From CAYNYM01 sp049366815 (GTDB lineage Bacteria; Desulfobacterota; DSM-4660; Desulfatiglandales; HGW-15): a DNA stretch of 14,125 bases. The position numbers and the translations under genes were made by a program. This document shows, piece by piece, positions 1 to 6,938 of this stretch. The stretch spans positions 1 through 14,125 of the forward strand of contig JBMNCO010000066.1 in assembly GCA_049366815.1 (NCBI GenBank). The letters are read 5' to 3'. Every line of letters begins with the position of its first letter. Within the stretch, counting starts at the first letter, position 1. Under the pieces are notes generated by a model that had not been told where the DNA came from, ran no database searches, and saw only the letters and a program-made list of their open reading frames with translations.

Positions 1-55
1 CTTCAGAAAGGGAGCATGATTTCCACACACTTATTGGAAAGGGCTAAATTCATAC
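1..55 (+). repeat. Dispersed intergenic repeat, copy 1 (left part outside window or degenerate)
   Basis: Positions 15-55 match positions 5284-5324 at 39 of 41 bases by eye. The shared block includes TTATTGGAAAGGGCTAAATT and ends with CATAC. Positions 1-14 resemble the other copies only loosely (an AAAGG-like stretch), and the left arm TTTAGCCC seen in copy 2 is absent or lies before the window. The copy lies about 160 bp upstream of the molybdopterin oxidoreductase gene and has the same orientation as the other two. Confidence 0.8.
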
Positions 56-235
56 CAATCCGGCAATTCCAGGCGGGCCGCCGCAGATGATGCCAGGACA
101 GTGGATCAGGGGGCTCGGTTGCAGGAGCGGTGCATGTGTGCTAGTCTTACATCCCATCAGGTCTTTATCTCAATCAAATAAGCCCCGCCCCGCGCATCAG
201 GGACAGCAGGAATTCCTTTGGAGGCACGCACATCC

Positions 236-2386
236 ATGAGTTTCAACCAAGGCGCTGATGCCGTTTCCCAGGCAAAAGACAGGATACCGGAGGGAAACAG
301 CGGCGTTGAAATACGCAAGACCATCTGTTCCATCTGCAATCCCCAGTCCCACTGCGGCATTGACGCCCATGTCAGAGACGGTGTCGTCGTCAAAGTGGAG
401 GGGACAAAAGAAAATCCCCATAATGCGGGCACGATCTGTTCCAAAGGGGCGGCCGGTCGACAGTATATCTACCACAAGGACCGGATCCGGACCCCGCTTC
501 TGAAAAAGGGCGGCAAGGAGTCCAGCGTTTTTGAACCCCTATCCTGGGACGAGGCCCTTGACCTCCTGGCGGACAGGTTGCTCGCGATCAAGCAGGAATC
601 GGGGCCGGAATCCGTCGTTTTTTATGCCGGATATCCCAAATGGATGCGGCCCTTTTTGAAACGCCTGGCCCACAGCTTCGGATCCCCGAACTACTGTTCG
701 GAATCGAGCACCTGCGCAAAGGCGGTGGCCCTGGCCAATCAGTTGAACTACGGGACCATGGGGCGTCCGGACCTGGCAAAGGCCCGTTGCCTCCTCGTCT
801 GGAGCAACAATCCCTTTTATTCCAACACATCGAATGTCAGAAAATTCCTCGACGCAAGGGAAAGAGGGCTGAAAATAATCGAAGTGGGGCCGCTGATCAC
901 ACCCGTGACCGCCCATGCGGATATCCACCTGCGCATCCGCCCGGGCACCTCGGGGGCACTGGCCTTGGGCGTGGCGCATGTCATCATAGAAGAAGACCGC
1001 TATGACCGGGAATTTGTGGAGGACTGGTCCTTCGGATTCGAGGAATACCGTGCCTATGTCCGGGAATTTTCTCCCCAGGTGACCGAGCGGATCACCGGTG
1101 TCCCGGCCTCATCGATCAGGAAGGCCGCCAGACTCTTTGCCGGGACAAAACCGGCGGGTATCTTGAGCGGGGCCAACGCCACGGTCCATCACACCAATGG
1201 GGTTCAAAACCACCGGGCATTGACCTGTCTGATCGGGTTGACCGGCAATTTCGACCGGGAGGGGGGCAACTATGTGGTTCCCCCCTCCTATCTCTATGTC
1301 TCCAACGGCCTGATCACGCGCCAATCCCAATTCGAACAGTCCCTGCCCTATGAAGAAATGGCGCCCAGGTTAGGGCAAGACCGCTTTCCCGTGTGGACCG
1401 GACTCATACCCGAGGCCCAAGCCATGCATCTGCCTTTTCAAATTGAAAGCAAAGAGCCCTATCCCCTGCGGGCCCTCGTGGGTTTCGGGCTGAACCACCG
1501 CATGTGGCCTGCATCCGATGCCTTTGCCGAAACCCTGAAGAAACTCGATTTTTTCGTAAACGTGGATCTCTTCATGACGGACTCAGCCAAGTTGGCCGAC
1601 CTGGTGCTCCCCGCATGTTCATCCTTTGAGAGAAGCGAACTGAAATTCTACGCCGAACAACACGTCATCTGGACATCTCCCGCACTCCAACCCCTGTGGC
1701 AATCGCGTCCGGACACTGATATCATCTTTGATATGGCCAAAAGACTCACGCCCGAGGATCACCTTATGCAGGGGGGATATGAGGCCTGCGTGGATTGGAT
1801 GCTGGAACCCACCGGCCTCAGCGTTGCCGAACTCAAAAAATACCCCGCAGGGTACACCGTGAACGATGTCACCATGCCCCCTTATGAAAAATATCGGGAC
1901 AAGGGGTTTGCCACGCCTTCCGGCAAAATGGAGTTCACCTCCACCATCCTCAAAGAAGCCGGACTAGACCCCCTTCCCACATACCGGGAACCCCGATTGA
2001 GCCCGGTCGACCCGTCGGAGGCGGCCTCTGAATATCCCCTTATTCTCACAACCGGCGCCCGCCTTCCCATGTTCATCCATTCCAGGACCTTTCGTCTGGC
2101 CTGGACCCGAAGCCTCCGGCCGGAACCCATGGTAGACATCAACCCTCGGGATGCCGAAGTCCGGGGAATCGTCTCCGGCGACCGGGTGGAACTCTCGACC
2201 CGGCGGGGTTCAATCCGCGTGAGGGCCAATCTGACCGAAATTGTCGCTCCCGGGGTGGTCAACATGTACCATGCCTACCCTGAAGCGGACGTCAACCAAT
2301 TGATAGACCCGGACTATCTGGACCCCATTTCGGGATACCCCGGGTTTAAATCTTTGCTTTGCGAGGTCAAAAAGATCTCTGGATAA
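236..2386 (+). CDS. Molybdopterin (Mo/W-bisPGD) oxidoreductase, DMSO reductase family catalytic subunit
   Basis: Catalytic subunit of a two-electron oxidoreductase (716 aa from the ATG) with a bis-pterin Mo or W site and one 4Fe-4S cluster; the substrate is unknown. Seen: an N-terminal cluster motif with Cys31, Cys34, Cys40 and Cys68 (spacing 2, 5 and 27), then GTICSKG. A block at residues 149-160 reads GSPNYCSESSTC, where Cys160 is the probable metal ligand by analogy with the STC motif of polysulfide and thiosulfate reductases. A C-terminal pterin-dinucleotide-binding domain begins near YPLILTTGAR. There is no twin-arginine or Sec signal, so it should be cytoplasmic. Overall layout resembles the acetylene-hydratase-like subgroup, but that does not assign a reaction. 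Start: ATG 236 has GGAGG at 220-224 (11-nt spacing). An in-frame TTG at 218 with AGGA upstream would add six residues and cannot be excluded. The ferredoxin gene follows after 20 bp. Confidence 0.93.
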   Translation: MSFNQGADAVSQAKDRIPEGNSGVEIRKTICSICNPQSHCGIDAHVRDGVVVKVEGTKENPHNAGTICSKGAAGRQYIYHKDRIRTPLLKKGGKESSVFEPLSWDEALDLLADRLLAIKQESGPESVVFYAGYPKWMRPFLKRLAHSFGSPNYCSESSTCAKAVALANQLNYGTMGRPDLAKARCLLVWSNNPFYSNTSNVRKFLDARERGLKIIEVGPLITPVTAHADIHLRIRPGTSGALALGVAHVIIEEDRYDREFVEDWSFGFEEYRAYVREFSPQVTERITGVPASSIRKAARLFAGTKPAGILSGANATVHHTNGVQNHRALTCLIGLTGNFDREGGNYVVPPSYLYVSNGLITRQSQFEQSLPYEEMAPRLGQDRFPVWTGLIPEAQAMHLPFQIESKEPYPLRALVGFGLNHRMWPASDAFAETLKKLDFFVNVDLFMTDSAKLADLVLPACSSFERSELKFYAEQHVIWTSPALQPLWQSRPDTDIIFDMAKRLTPEDHLMQGGYEACVDWMLEPTGLSVAELKKYPAGYTVNDVTMPPYEKYRDKGFATPSGKMEFTSTILKEAGLDPLPTYREPRLSPVDPSEAASEYPLILTTGARLPMFIHSRTFRLAWTRSLRPEPMVDINPRDAEVRGIVSGDRVELSTRRGSIRVRANLTEIVAPGVVNMYHAYPEADVNQLIDPDYLDPISGYPGFKSLLCEVKKISG

Positions 2387-2406
2387 AGGGAGAGTTACAC
2401 CGAACA

Positions 2407-2928
2407 ATGCAACTGGGATTCTCTTTTGACATTTCGAGATGCAGCGGGTGCATGGCCTGCGTGGTCGCCTGCATGGACCAGCACGACCTGCCGGGTGACG
2501 GGGCAAGCCTGAGACACGTCACGCCCTTGGAACGGGGGCGTTTTCCCTCGGTCCATATCTCTTTCCTGTCCCTGGCCTGTCTTCACTGCGGGGACGCCCC
2601 CTGCATCATGGCCTGCCCCACGGGCGCCATCTTCAAACGGGAAGAAGACGGCATCGTTGATGTCTTCAAGGACATCTGCGTGGGTTGCCACAACTGCGCC
2701 CTTGCCTGCCCCTTCGGTGCTCCTCAGTTCACGGACAGCGGGAAGATGGCCAAGTGTGACTTCTGCATCGAGCGGATCGAAGCGGGCCTGGAACCGGCCT
2801 GCGTGCGGGCCTGTCCGACACTGGCGCTGGGTTTCGGACCAATCGACCGGCTGTCCAGAGAAAAGGCAGGCAGGGCCTCAAGGGCCATTCTGACGGCCTT
2901 TTATCTGAATCCCGGAGCCGGGAAGTGA
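2407..2928 (+). CDS. Four-cluster 4Fe-4S ferredoxin, electron-transfer subunit (DmsB/PhsB/NrfC type)
   Basis: Iron-sulfur subunit (173 aa) that should carry electrons between the upstream molybdopterin enzyme and a further partner. Sixteen cysteines fall in four groups: Cys12/15/18/22, Cys58/61/66/70, Cys91/94/97/101 and Cys117/120/132/136. This is the usual pattern of DmsB/PhsB-like subunits with four 4Fe-4S clusters. No signal peptide is seen, consistent with a cytoplasmic complex. The ATG at 2407 is chosen because MQLGFSFD leads directly into the first cluster. The nearest Shine-Dalgarno-like sequence (AAGGGAGAG, 2386-2394) is about 12 nt away, which is long. An in-frame TTG at 2359 would overlap the upstream gene and has no family support. 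The stop codon overlaps the GTG of the next, broken gene (GTGA), implying translational coupling in a former three-gene operon. Neither gene encodes a membrane anchor. Confidence 0.93.
   Translation: MQLGFSFDISRCSGCMACVVACMDQHDLPGDGASLRHVTPLERGRFPSVHISFLSLACLHCGDAPCIMACPTGAIFKREEDGIVDVFKDICVGCHNCALACPFGAPQFTDSGKMAKCDFCIERIEAGLEPACVRACPTLALGFGPIDRLSREKAGRASRAILTAFYLNPGAGK
2914..2917 (+). promoter_or_regulatory. Ribosome binding site for the truncated flavoprotein gene
   Basis: GGAG lies 7 nt before GTG 2925, inside the end of the ferredoxin gene. It supports a once-functional, translationally coupled start. Confidence 0.55.
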
Positions 2929-3119
2929 CCCAATACCGGCGATTGGTCATCGTCGGGTATGGCGGCGCCGCTGTACACGCCGTCAGGGCGGCCCGGGCCG
3001 CCGCGGCCACCAGGGCCCCGTTCATATGTTCTCCGATGCCGCAGGACAAAAGAGCCGTTCATCAGGCCTTGTGTGTTGAATTGATGAATCATTCTTGGAT
3101 CATACTTTTCCTGTGTTGA
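2925..3119 (+). pseudogene. 5' remnant of an FAD/NAD(P)-dependent oxidoreductase
   Basis: The reading frame opens with GTG overlapping the ferredoxin stop by 4 bp and has GGAG 7 nt upstream. Its first ~33 residues, including RRLVIVGYGGAAVHAVRAAR, form a beta-strand, glycine-rich turn and alanine-rich helix. This is the dinucleotide-binding start of pyridine nucleotide-disulfide oxidoreductases. After about position 3025 the translation no longer looks like such a protein, and the frame stops at 3119, inside the 3' end of the convergent mlaA gene. A full flavoprotein would need roughly 400 residues, so the gene has lost nearly all of its body. I infer that the operon once had a third, NAD(P)H-linked subunit. 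The exact breakpoint cannot be fixed by eye. With so short a fragment, a chance resemblance remains possible. Confidence 0.6.
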
Positions 3120-4036
3120 TAATAGGCGTCCCTGATCGCGACATACGGGTCAAAGGCCGCGCTTTTGAAATCCTCGTATTCTCCGATAACCAAAGAAGTA
3201 TTGTTGACAACAGAATAGGCCCTCACCGAAATCCTGTATTTCGCAGCCAGGTCCACATGGCTTACGGGATCTGCAAAAAAATCCCCGACGGTTCCCAGGG
3301 TGTCACGCAGGTTGGAGGGCCCCAGAATGGGCCAATTGATGAAAAAGGCCGGCCCCATGCCGTATGATCCGAGGGTCTGGCCCAGATCCTCTTCGTATTT
3401 TTTGATTTCCAGTTTGTTGGTTGCGATGTCGATGAATCCGCCCAGGCCGACAGCGGTGTTCGTCACAAAACGCCTCACCTCGTTGCCGGCCCCTTCCATC
3501 TTTCCCTGGAGCAGGCAGTTGATGAATCGAATGGGAAAGCGGAGATTATAAAAGAAATTCTTGACCCCCACCCTCACCTTTTCAGGGGCCACGGCCTTAT
3601 ACCCTATGGCCACGGGCTTCAGTACCCAAAAATAGAGTTTGTCGTTGAAATGGTACATGGCCCGGTTGAAGGGCTCCAGAGGATCGGCAATGGCATTCAT
3701 GTATTCGTCCTCGGGGAATTCCTCCCATTCTTCTATCTTTGCGAGGACAATGAAATCCGAATTCATCTCATGGGACACATTGACCTCACTTCTGTCATCG
3801 GAAGATAATCGCGCAAAAGAAGAAGATTCATTCACACCGGGCCTTTCATTCATGGCTGATTTGAAAACAACGGCGCCCAAGTGTTCCTGGTCACCCGCCT
3901 GATTTCTTTCACCGTGGATCAGGCAGGATCGGGGGCCGGAAAAATCTTGGGCTTCCGTGAACTCTCCAAAGGCCGCTGTGTTCAAGAGATTGAAGGCAAG
4001 AAGCACTGCGAGTGCCATCCCGCTAAACTTGTTCAT
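3089..4036 (-). CDS. mlaA: MlaA/VacJ family outer-membrane phospholipid-transport protein
   Basis: Outer-membrane component of the Mla system, which removes mislocalised phospholipids from the outer leaflet and passes them to the periplasmic carrier MlaC. The 315-aa product has an N-terminal hydrophobic segment (residues 7-23) followed by AAFGE, fitting a signal peptidase I site. The family core starts at DPLEPFNR (118-125), followed by FNDKL and VKNFFYNLRFP. Two oddities: E. coli MlaA is a lipoprotein, but here no cysteine lies near the end of the signal peptide, so no lipobox is visible; and about 90 polar, acidic residues separate the signal from the core. This makes the protein longer than the ~250-aa E. 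coli version. ATG 4036 has GGAG about 10 nt upstream. It is the last gene of the mla operon, 47 bp after mlaC, and converges on the truncated flavoprotein. Confidence 0.92.
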   Translation of the reverse strand: MNKFSGMALAVLLAFNLLNTAAFGEFTEAQDFSGPRSCLIHGERNQAGDQEHLGAVVFKSAMNERPGVNESSSFARLSSDDRSEVNVSHEMNSDFIVLAKIEEWEEFPEDEYMNAIADPLEPFNRAMYHFNDKLYFWVLKPVAIGYKAVAPEKVRVGVKNFFYNLRFPIRFINCLLQGKMEGAGNEVRRFVTNTAVGLGGFIDIATNKLEIKKYEEDLGQTLGSYGMGPAFFINWPILGPSNLRDTLGTVGDFFADPVSHVDLAAKYRISVRAYSVVNNTSLVIGEYEDFKSAAFDPYVAIRDAYYQHRKSMIQE

Positions 4037-4083
4037 GGCATGAGGTCTCCTTTATCGATGTGGCACGGCCACGGAGGCACCGT

Positions 4084-4689
4084 CTAATCCTGGTCGATCT
4101 TTTCTTTCAGCCGCTCAACCAGTGACGAATAGGGGTTTCTCGAAAGGATGCTGTTAAACTGACTGCGGTAGTTGTTCACGAGACTGACGCCGGCTACGGA
4201 GATGTCATAGACCATCCACAGGCTGCCGCCCTTGTTGCGCAATCTGTACTGCACACTGATCTCCTCGTTTTTCGAGGTCAAAATCTTCACATCGACGACC
4301 CCGTATCCGCCGTCGATGGACTCTCCAACGTATTCGACCTTTTCTCCGGAGTAACCCTCCACCTTATCCAGATAGGTCCTCTCGAGAAGCTGCCCAAAGA
4401 GCTCCACGAATTCCTTCTTCTCCTCCTCGGTCCTTTTGCTCCAGTGTCTCGCCAGCGATCTCCTGGACATTTCCTCCCAGTCAAAACGCCTGTCCACCGC
4501 CTTACGGATCAAAAGTCTTCTTTCCTCGTCATGGGAGGAACCCTTCAGCGCAGGATCAGTTATGATCGCCAATATTTCATCGCTGGTCTCCTTGATCTGC
4601 TCTGTTGCCGGGCCTGCAAAGACATGCGGCACCAGGGCGAGGACAGCCAGAAATGTCACGACCACCAAACAATAACCTGTCTTATTCAT
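4084..4689 (-). CDS. mlaC: MlaC, periplasmic phospholipid carrier (Tgt2/MlaC family)
   Basis: Soluble periplasmic shuttle (201 aa) that carries phospholipid between MlaA at the outer membrane and the MlaFED complex at the inner membrane. The N-terminus MNKTGYCLVVV continues into a hydrophobic stretch ending HVFAG, a Sec signal peptide cleaved about residue 26. The mature part shows the family pattern: a helix with EILAIITDPAL, then RRLLIRKAVDRRFDWEEMSR, then FVELFGQLLERTYLDKVEGY, and a beta-rich half with VQYRLRN and GSLWMVYDISVAGVSLVNNY. ATG 4689 is preferred over an in-frame GTG at 4701 because GGAG sits 6 nt before it and it gives a clean signal peptide. It is 60 bp downstream of mlaD and 47 bp upstream of mlaA. 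Confidence 0.94.
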   Translation of the reverse strand: MNKTGYCLVVVTFLAVLALVPHVFAGPATEQIKETSDEILAIITDPALKGSSHDEERRLLIRKAVDRRFDWEEMSRRSLARHWSKRTEEEKKEFVELFGQLLERTYLDKVEGYSGEKVEYVGESIDGGYGVVDVKILTSKNEEISVQYRLRNKGGSLWMVYDISVAGVSLVNNYRSQFNSILSRNPYSSLVERLKEKIDQD

Positions 4690-4695
4690 TCGCTT

Positions 4696-4699
4696 CTCC
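4696..4699 (-). promoter_or_regulatory. Ribosome binding site of mlaC
   Basis: GGAG on the minus strand, 6 nt before ATG 4689. It decides the start against the GTG at 4701, which it would overlap. Confidence 0.7.
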
Positions 4700-4749
4700 A
4701 CGCAAGTTCATTGTACATGTCCCTTTTCGGTCACTCTCCTGCCCGGGCC

Positions 4750-5190
4750 TCAGATCTTACCGAACACAAAATTGGATATCAACTCCTCAAAGTCGACCGC
4801 CGGTTGCGTGTCACGGATCTTCCCACCGGGAGCAATGATGACCTCAGATCCCCCGGGGGTAATCTCGATGAATTTTTCCCCGATAAGTCCCTTTGTCTTT
4901 ATGGAGGCGATGGCATCGTCCTGTACTTTGATATCATCGGAGAGGTTCAATACAATTCGGGCTTGATAGTCGTCAAGGGTGATGTCTTTTACACGACCCA
5001 CAGCCACCCCTGCAATGCTGATGGAAGAGCCGCGCTTCAATCCTCCGGTATTTGAAAAATAGGCATAGACCTCGTATCCCTTGCTACCAAGCAACTCCAT
5101 TCGTCCGAGCTTAACGGAAAGGTAACCCAGGCAAATGATGCCCGCGATTACGAATAATCCGACCGAAAATTCGATATCGAATTTCTTCAT
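4750..5190 (-). CDS. mlaD: MlaD, MCE-domain substrate-binding component of the Mla ABC transporter
   Basis: Inner-membrane-anchored MCE protein (146 aa) expected to form a hexameric ring on the periplasmic face of MlaE and receive lipid from MlaC. Seen: one N-terminal membrane segment (VGLFVIAGIICLGYLSVKLG, about residues 10-29), then a single MCE domain with YEVYAYFSNTGGLKRGSSIS, IAGVAVGRVKDI and KTKGLIGEKFIEITPGG. A short C-terminal helix follows with ELISNFVFGKI. It is shorter than the 183-aa E. coli protein, mainly at the C-terminus. The start at ATG 5190 has GGAG 7 nt upstream. An upstream in-frame TTG at 5196 lies almost on that site and is unlikely. The gene is separated from mlaF by 153 bp that hold repeat copy 2, an unusual interruption within an mla operon. 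Confidence 0.94.
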   Translation of the reverse strand: MKKFDIEFSVGLFVIAGIICLGYLSVKLGRMELLGSKGYEVYAYFSNTGGLKRGSSISIAGVAVGRVKDITLDDYQARIVLNLSDDIKVQDDAIASIKTKGLIGEKFIEITPGGSEVIIAPGGKIRDTQPAVDFEELISNFVFGKI

Positions 5191-5197
5191 GACCAAA

Positions 5198-5201
5198 CTC
5201 C
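5198..5201 (-). promoter_or_regulatory. Ribosome binding site of mlaD
   Basis: GGAG on the minus strand, 7 nt before ATG 5190. It selects this start over the TTG at 5196. Confidence 0.7.
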
Positions 5202-5237
5202 ACCGCCTCTCGCATAGTTGGGTTATGATTCCCTATT

Positions 5238-5329
5238 AAAAAATCTGTAACACTTTAGCCCTTTGAAAAATTCGAAAGGAAATCATGATTTTCACACAGT
5301 TATTGGAAAGGGCTAAATTCATACAAAAA
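5238..5329 (+). repeat. Dispersed intergenic repeat, copy 2, with 11-bp inverted repeat
   Basis: A 92-bp element lying wholly in the mlaF-mlaD gap. It begins with an A-run and GTAACACTTTAGC (shared with copy 3) and ends with GGCTAAATTCATACAAAAA (shared, with small changes, with copies 1 and 3). TTTAGCCCTTT at 5254-5264 is the exact reverse complement of AAAGGGCTAAA at 5307-5317. TGTA/TACA outside these arms (5246-5249, 5322-5325) extends the symmetry imperfectly. A 12-nt palindrome, AAATCATGATTT, sits between them at 5280-5291. As RNA within the mla transcript this would fold into a long hairpin. No coding potential is seen. Size and structure suggest a MITE-like or REP-like element. Confidence 0.85.
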
Positions 5330-5343
5330 TCCGTTGCGACCTA

Positions 5344-6150
5344 TCAATGAGCCTTGTTGGATCTCATTTCCTGCCTGATCTTGAGAACGGAGTCCAGTTC
5401 GCACAAAGATTCATGAATAGGGCCCTGCATATTGCCTGTAATAAATGATTGGACGACCGGATCCTCGGAAGACAGGATTTCTTCAGGAGAACCCTCAAAC
5501 TGAATGACGCCCTCATGGATCATGGCGACCCGGTTTACCACACCGAATATCCTCGGGATTTCATGTGTCACGATGATCCCTGTGAAGCCGATCCGGTTGT
5601 GACAAGAATCGATCAGGCTGAGAATGGTCTCACCGGTCAACGGATCGAGCCCGGTCGTGGGTTCATCGAAAAGCATGATTTCCGGTTCCTCCACCAGGGC
5701 GCGGGCAAGGGCCGCCCGTTTGACCATACCGCCACTCACCTGTGAGGGGTATTTCTGCTCCGACCCGATCAGGCCCACCTGCTCCAGTTCATAAAGGACC
5801 TTTTCCCGGATTTCACCCTTTTTCATATGGGTCTTTTCCCTCAGGGGGAAGGCCACATTATCAAAGATCGTCATGGAATCAAACAGTGCCCCGCTCTGAA
5901 AAAGAAACCCGAGGCGGTTTCTCAACTTCAGGAGGTCCTTACCTTTCAACAGGGCCAGATCCTGGTTGTCGATAGTGATGTTCCCCCTGTCCGGCTTGAG
6001 CAGGCCGGATACATGTTTCAGGACGACGCTCTTTCCGTATCCGCTTCTTCCTATCAGCGCGAGGACATCACCGTCTCCCACCTCGAAGGAAACCCCTTTC
6101 AGGACATGGCTCTGCCCAAAAGACTTATGTATATTCTGGACCCTGATCAT
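5344..6150 (-). CDS. mlaF: MlaF, ATPase of the Mla phospholipid ABC transporter
   Basis: Cytoplasmic ATP-binding subunit (268 aa) that powers lipid movement by MlaE/MlaD. Seen in order: Walker A GRSGYGKS (34-41), Q-loop FLFQSGALFD (Gln85), signature VSGGM (138-142), Walker B IMLFDEPTTGLDP (158-170) and switch histidine in VTHE (His196). The SGGMVKRAALARAL block is characteristic of the MlaF/Ttg2A/Mkl type rather than generic ABC ATPases. The tyrosine in the Walker A loop replaces the serine or small residue usual in this family; the essential Gly-Lys-Ser is intact. The start is ATG 6150, giving MIRVQNIHKSFG as expected. A longer frame reaching 6192 would run back into mlaE and adds an unrelated N-terminus. 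The gap from the mlaE stop is 8 bp, so the two should be translated together. Confidence 0.95.
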   Translation of the reverse strand: MIRVQNIHKSFGQSHVLKGVSFEVGDGDVLALIGRSGYGKSVVLKHVSGLLKPDRGNITIDNQDLALLKGKDLLKLRNRLGFLFQSGALFDSMTIFDNVAFPLREKTHMKKGEIREKVLYELEQVGLIGSEQKYPSQVSGGMVKRAALARALVEEPEIMLFDEPTTGLDPLTGETILSLIDSCHNRIGFTGIIVTHEIPRIFGVVNRVAMIHEGVIQFEGSPEEILSSEDPVVQSFITGNMQGPIHESLCELDSVLKIRQEMRSNKAH

Positions 6151-6158
6151 CTTCACTC

Positions 6159-6938
6159 TCAGAACAACGCGGACGTCATGAAATAGTCCCACACGAGGAT
6201 CAATACCGATGAGAGCACGACGGCCTGGGTTGTGGATTTACTCACCCCCTCGGCCCCGAAGCCGCTGTAGTATCCCGTGTAGTACCCCTTGAAGCAGCAC
6301 ACCCAACTGATGATGATGCCGAAATTGACAGACTTGAAGACGCCTTCAAAGACATCCCGCATCTCCACATAGTTGATCATCTCACCGAAGTAGACCCCGG
6401 AGCTGACACCGAGCAGTCTGACACCGACAAGATAACCCCCGAAGATCCCGACCACGTCGAAAATGGCCGTCAGCAGGGGAACGGAAATCAGGGCGGCCAG
6501 CATATTCGGGACAACCAGGTAGCGATAGGGATTGAGACCCATGAGTTTCAGGGCGTCGATCTGCTCGCTGATCCGCATGATGCCGATCTCAGCGGTAATG
6601 GATGACCCGGCCCGGCCCGTGACCATCAGGGCCGAAATGACAGGGCCCATCTCCTTGATCAGCGCAAGTCCGACCATCGGCCCGAGAAAGGCCTCGGAGC
6701 CAAACCGATTCAGGGTGTTAAATCCCTGAAAACCCAGGACCATCCCCGTAAACGCGCCGGTAAGAAAGATCACCGAGAGGGACTGAAACCCGATAAACTG
6801 GATCTGTTTGAGGATCAGGGAGACCTTTGTAGGAGGCGTGAGCGAAAAAAAGGCCCCCTTGACCAGGAAGATACCCATGCTCCCCAATCTGTGGATCAGG
6901 CTTAGAAATTCAGCCCCCAATGTCCTGACAAAATCCAT
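6159..6938 (-). CDS. mlaE: MlaE, permease of the Mla phospholipid ABC transporter
   Basis: Integral inner-membrane permease (259 aa) that forms the lipid path together with MlaD and MlaF. The family core is clear: LTGAFTGMVLGFQGFNTL, then GSEAFLGPMVGLALIKEMGP and VISALMVTGRAGSSITAEIG. MRISEQIDALKLMGLNPYRY and LVVPNMLAALISVPLLT follow. There are about five hydrophobic segments after an N-terminal amphipathic helix, the usual length and layout. ATG 6938 has only a weak AGG at 5-nt spacing. It is the first gene of the operon; a TTTACA/TGTAAT promoter candidate lies 31 bp upstream of the start. No MlaB (STAS domain) gene accompanies the cluster. Confidence 0.95.
   Translation of the reverse strand: MDFVRTLGAEFLSLIHRLGSMGIFLVKGAFFSLTPPTKVSLILKQIQFIGFQSLSVIFLTGAFTGMVLGFQGFNTLNRFGSEAFLGPMVGLALIKEMGPVISALMVTGRAGSSITAEIGIMRISEQIDALKLMGLNPYRYLVVPNMLAALISVPLLTAIFDVVGIFGGYLVGVRLLGVSSGVYFGEMINYVEMRDVFEGVFKSVNFGIIISWVCCFKGYYTGYYSGFGAEGVSKSTTQAVVLSSVLILVWDYFMTSALF

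Noticed and set aside
119..147. TTGCAG and TAGTCT 17 bp apart as a promoter of the oxidoreductase operon
   Set aside because: The -10 matches the consensus at only three of six positions, so I do not report it as a feature.
4036..4041. Upstream ATG at 4041 as an mlaA start
   Set aside because: It is out of frame and reads Met-Pro-stop. ATG 4036 gives the signal peptide and family match.
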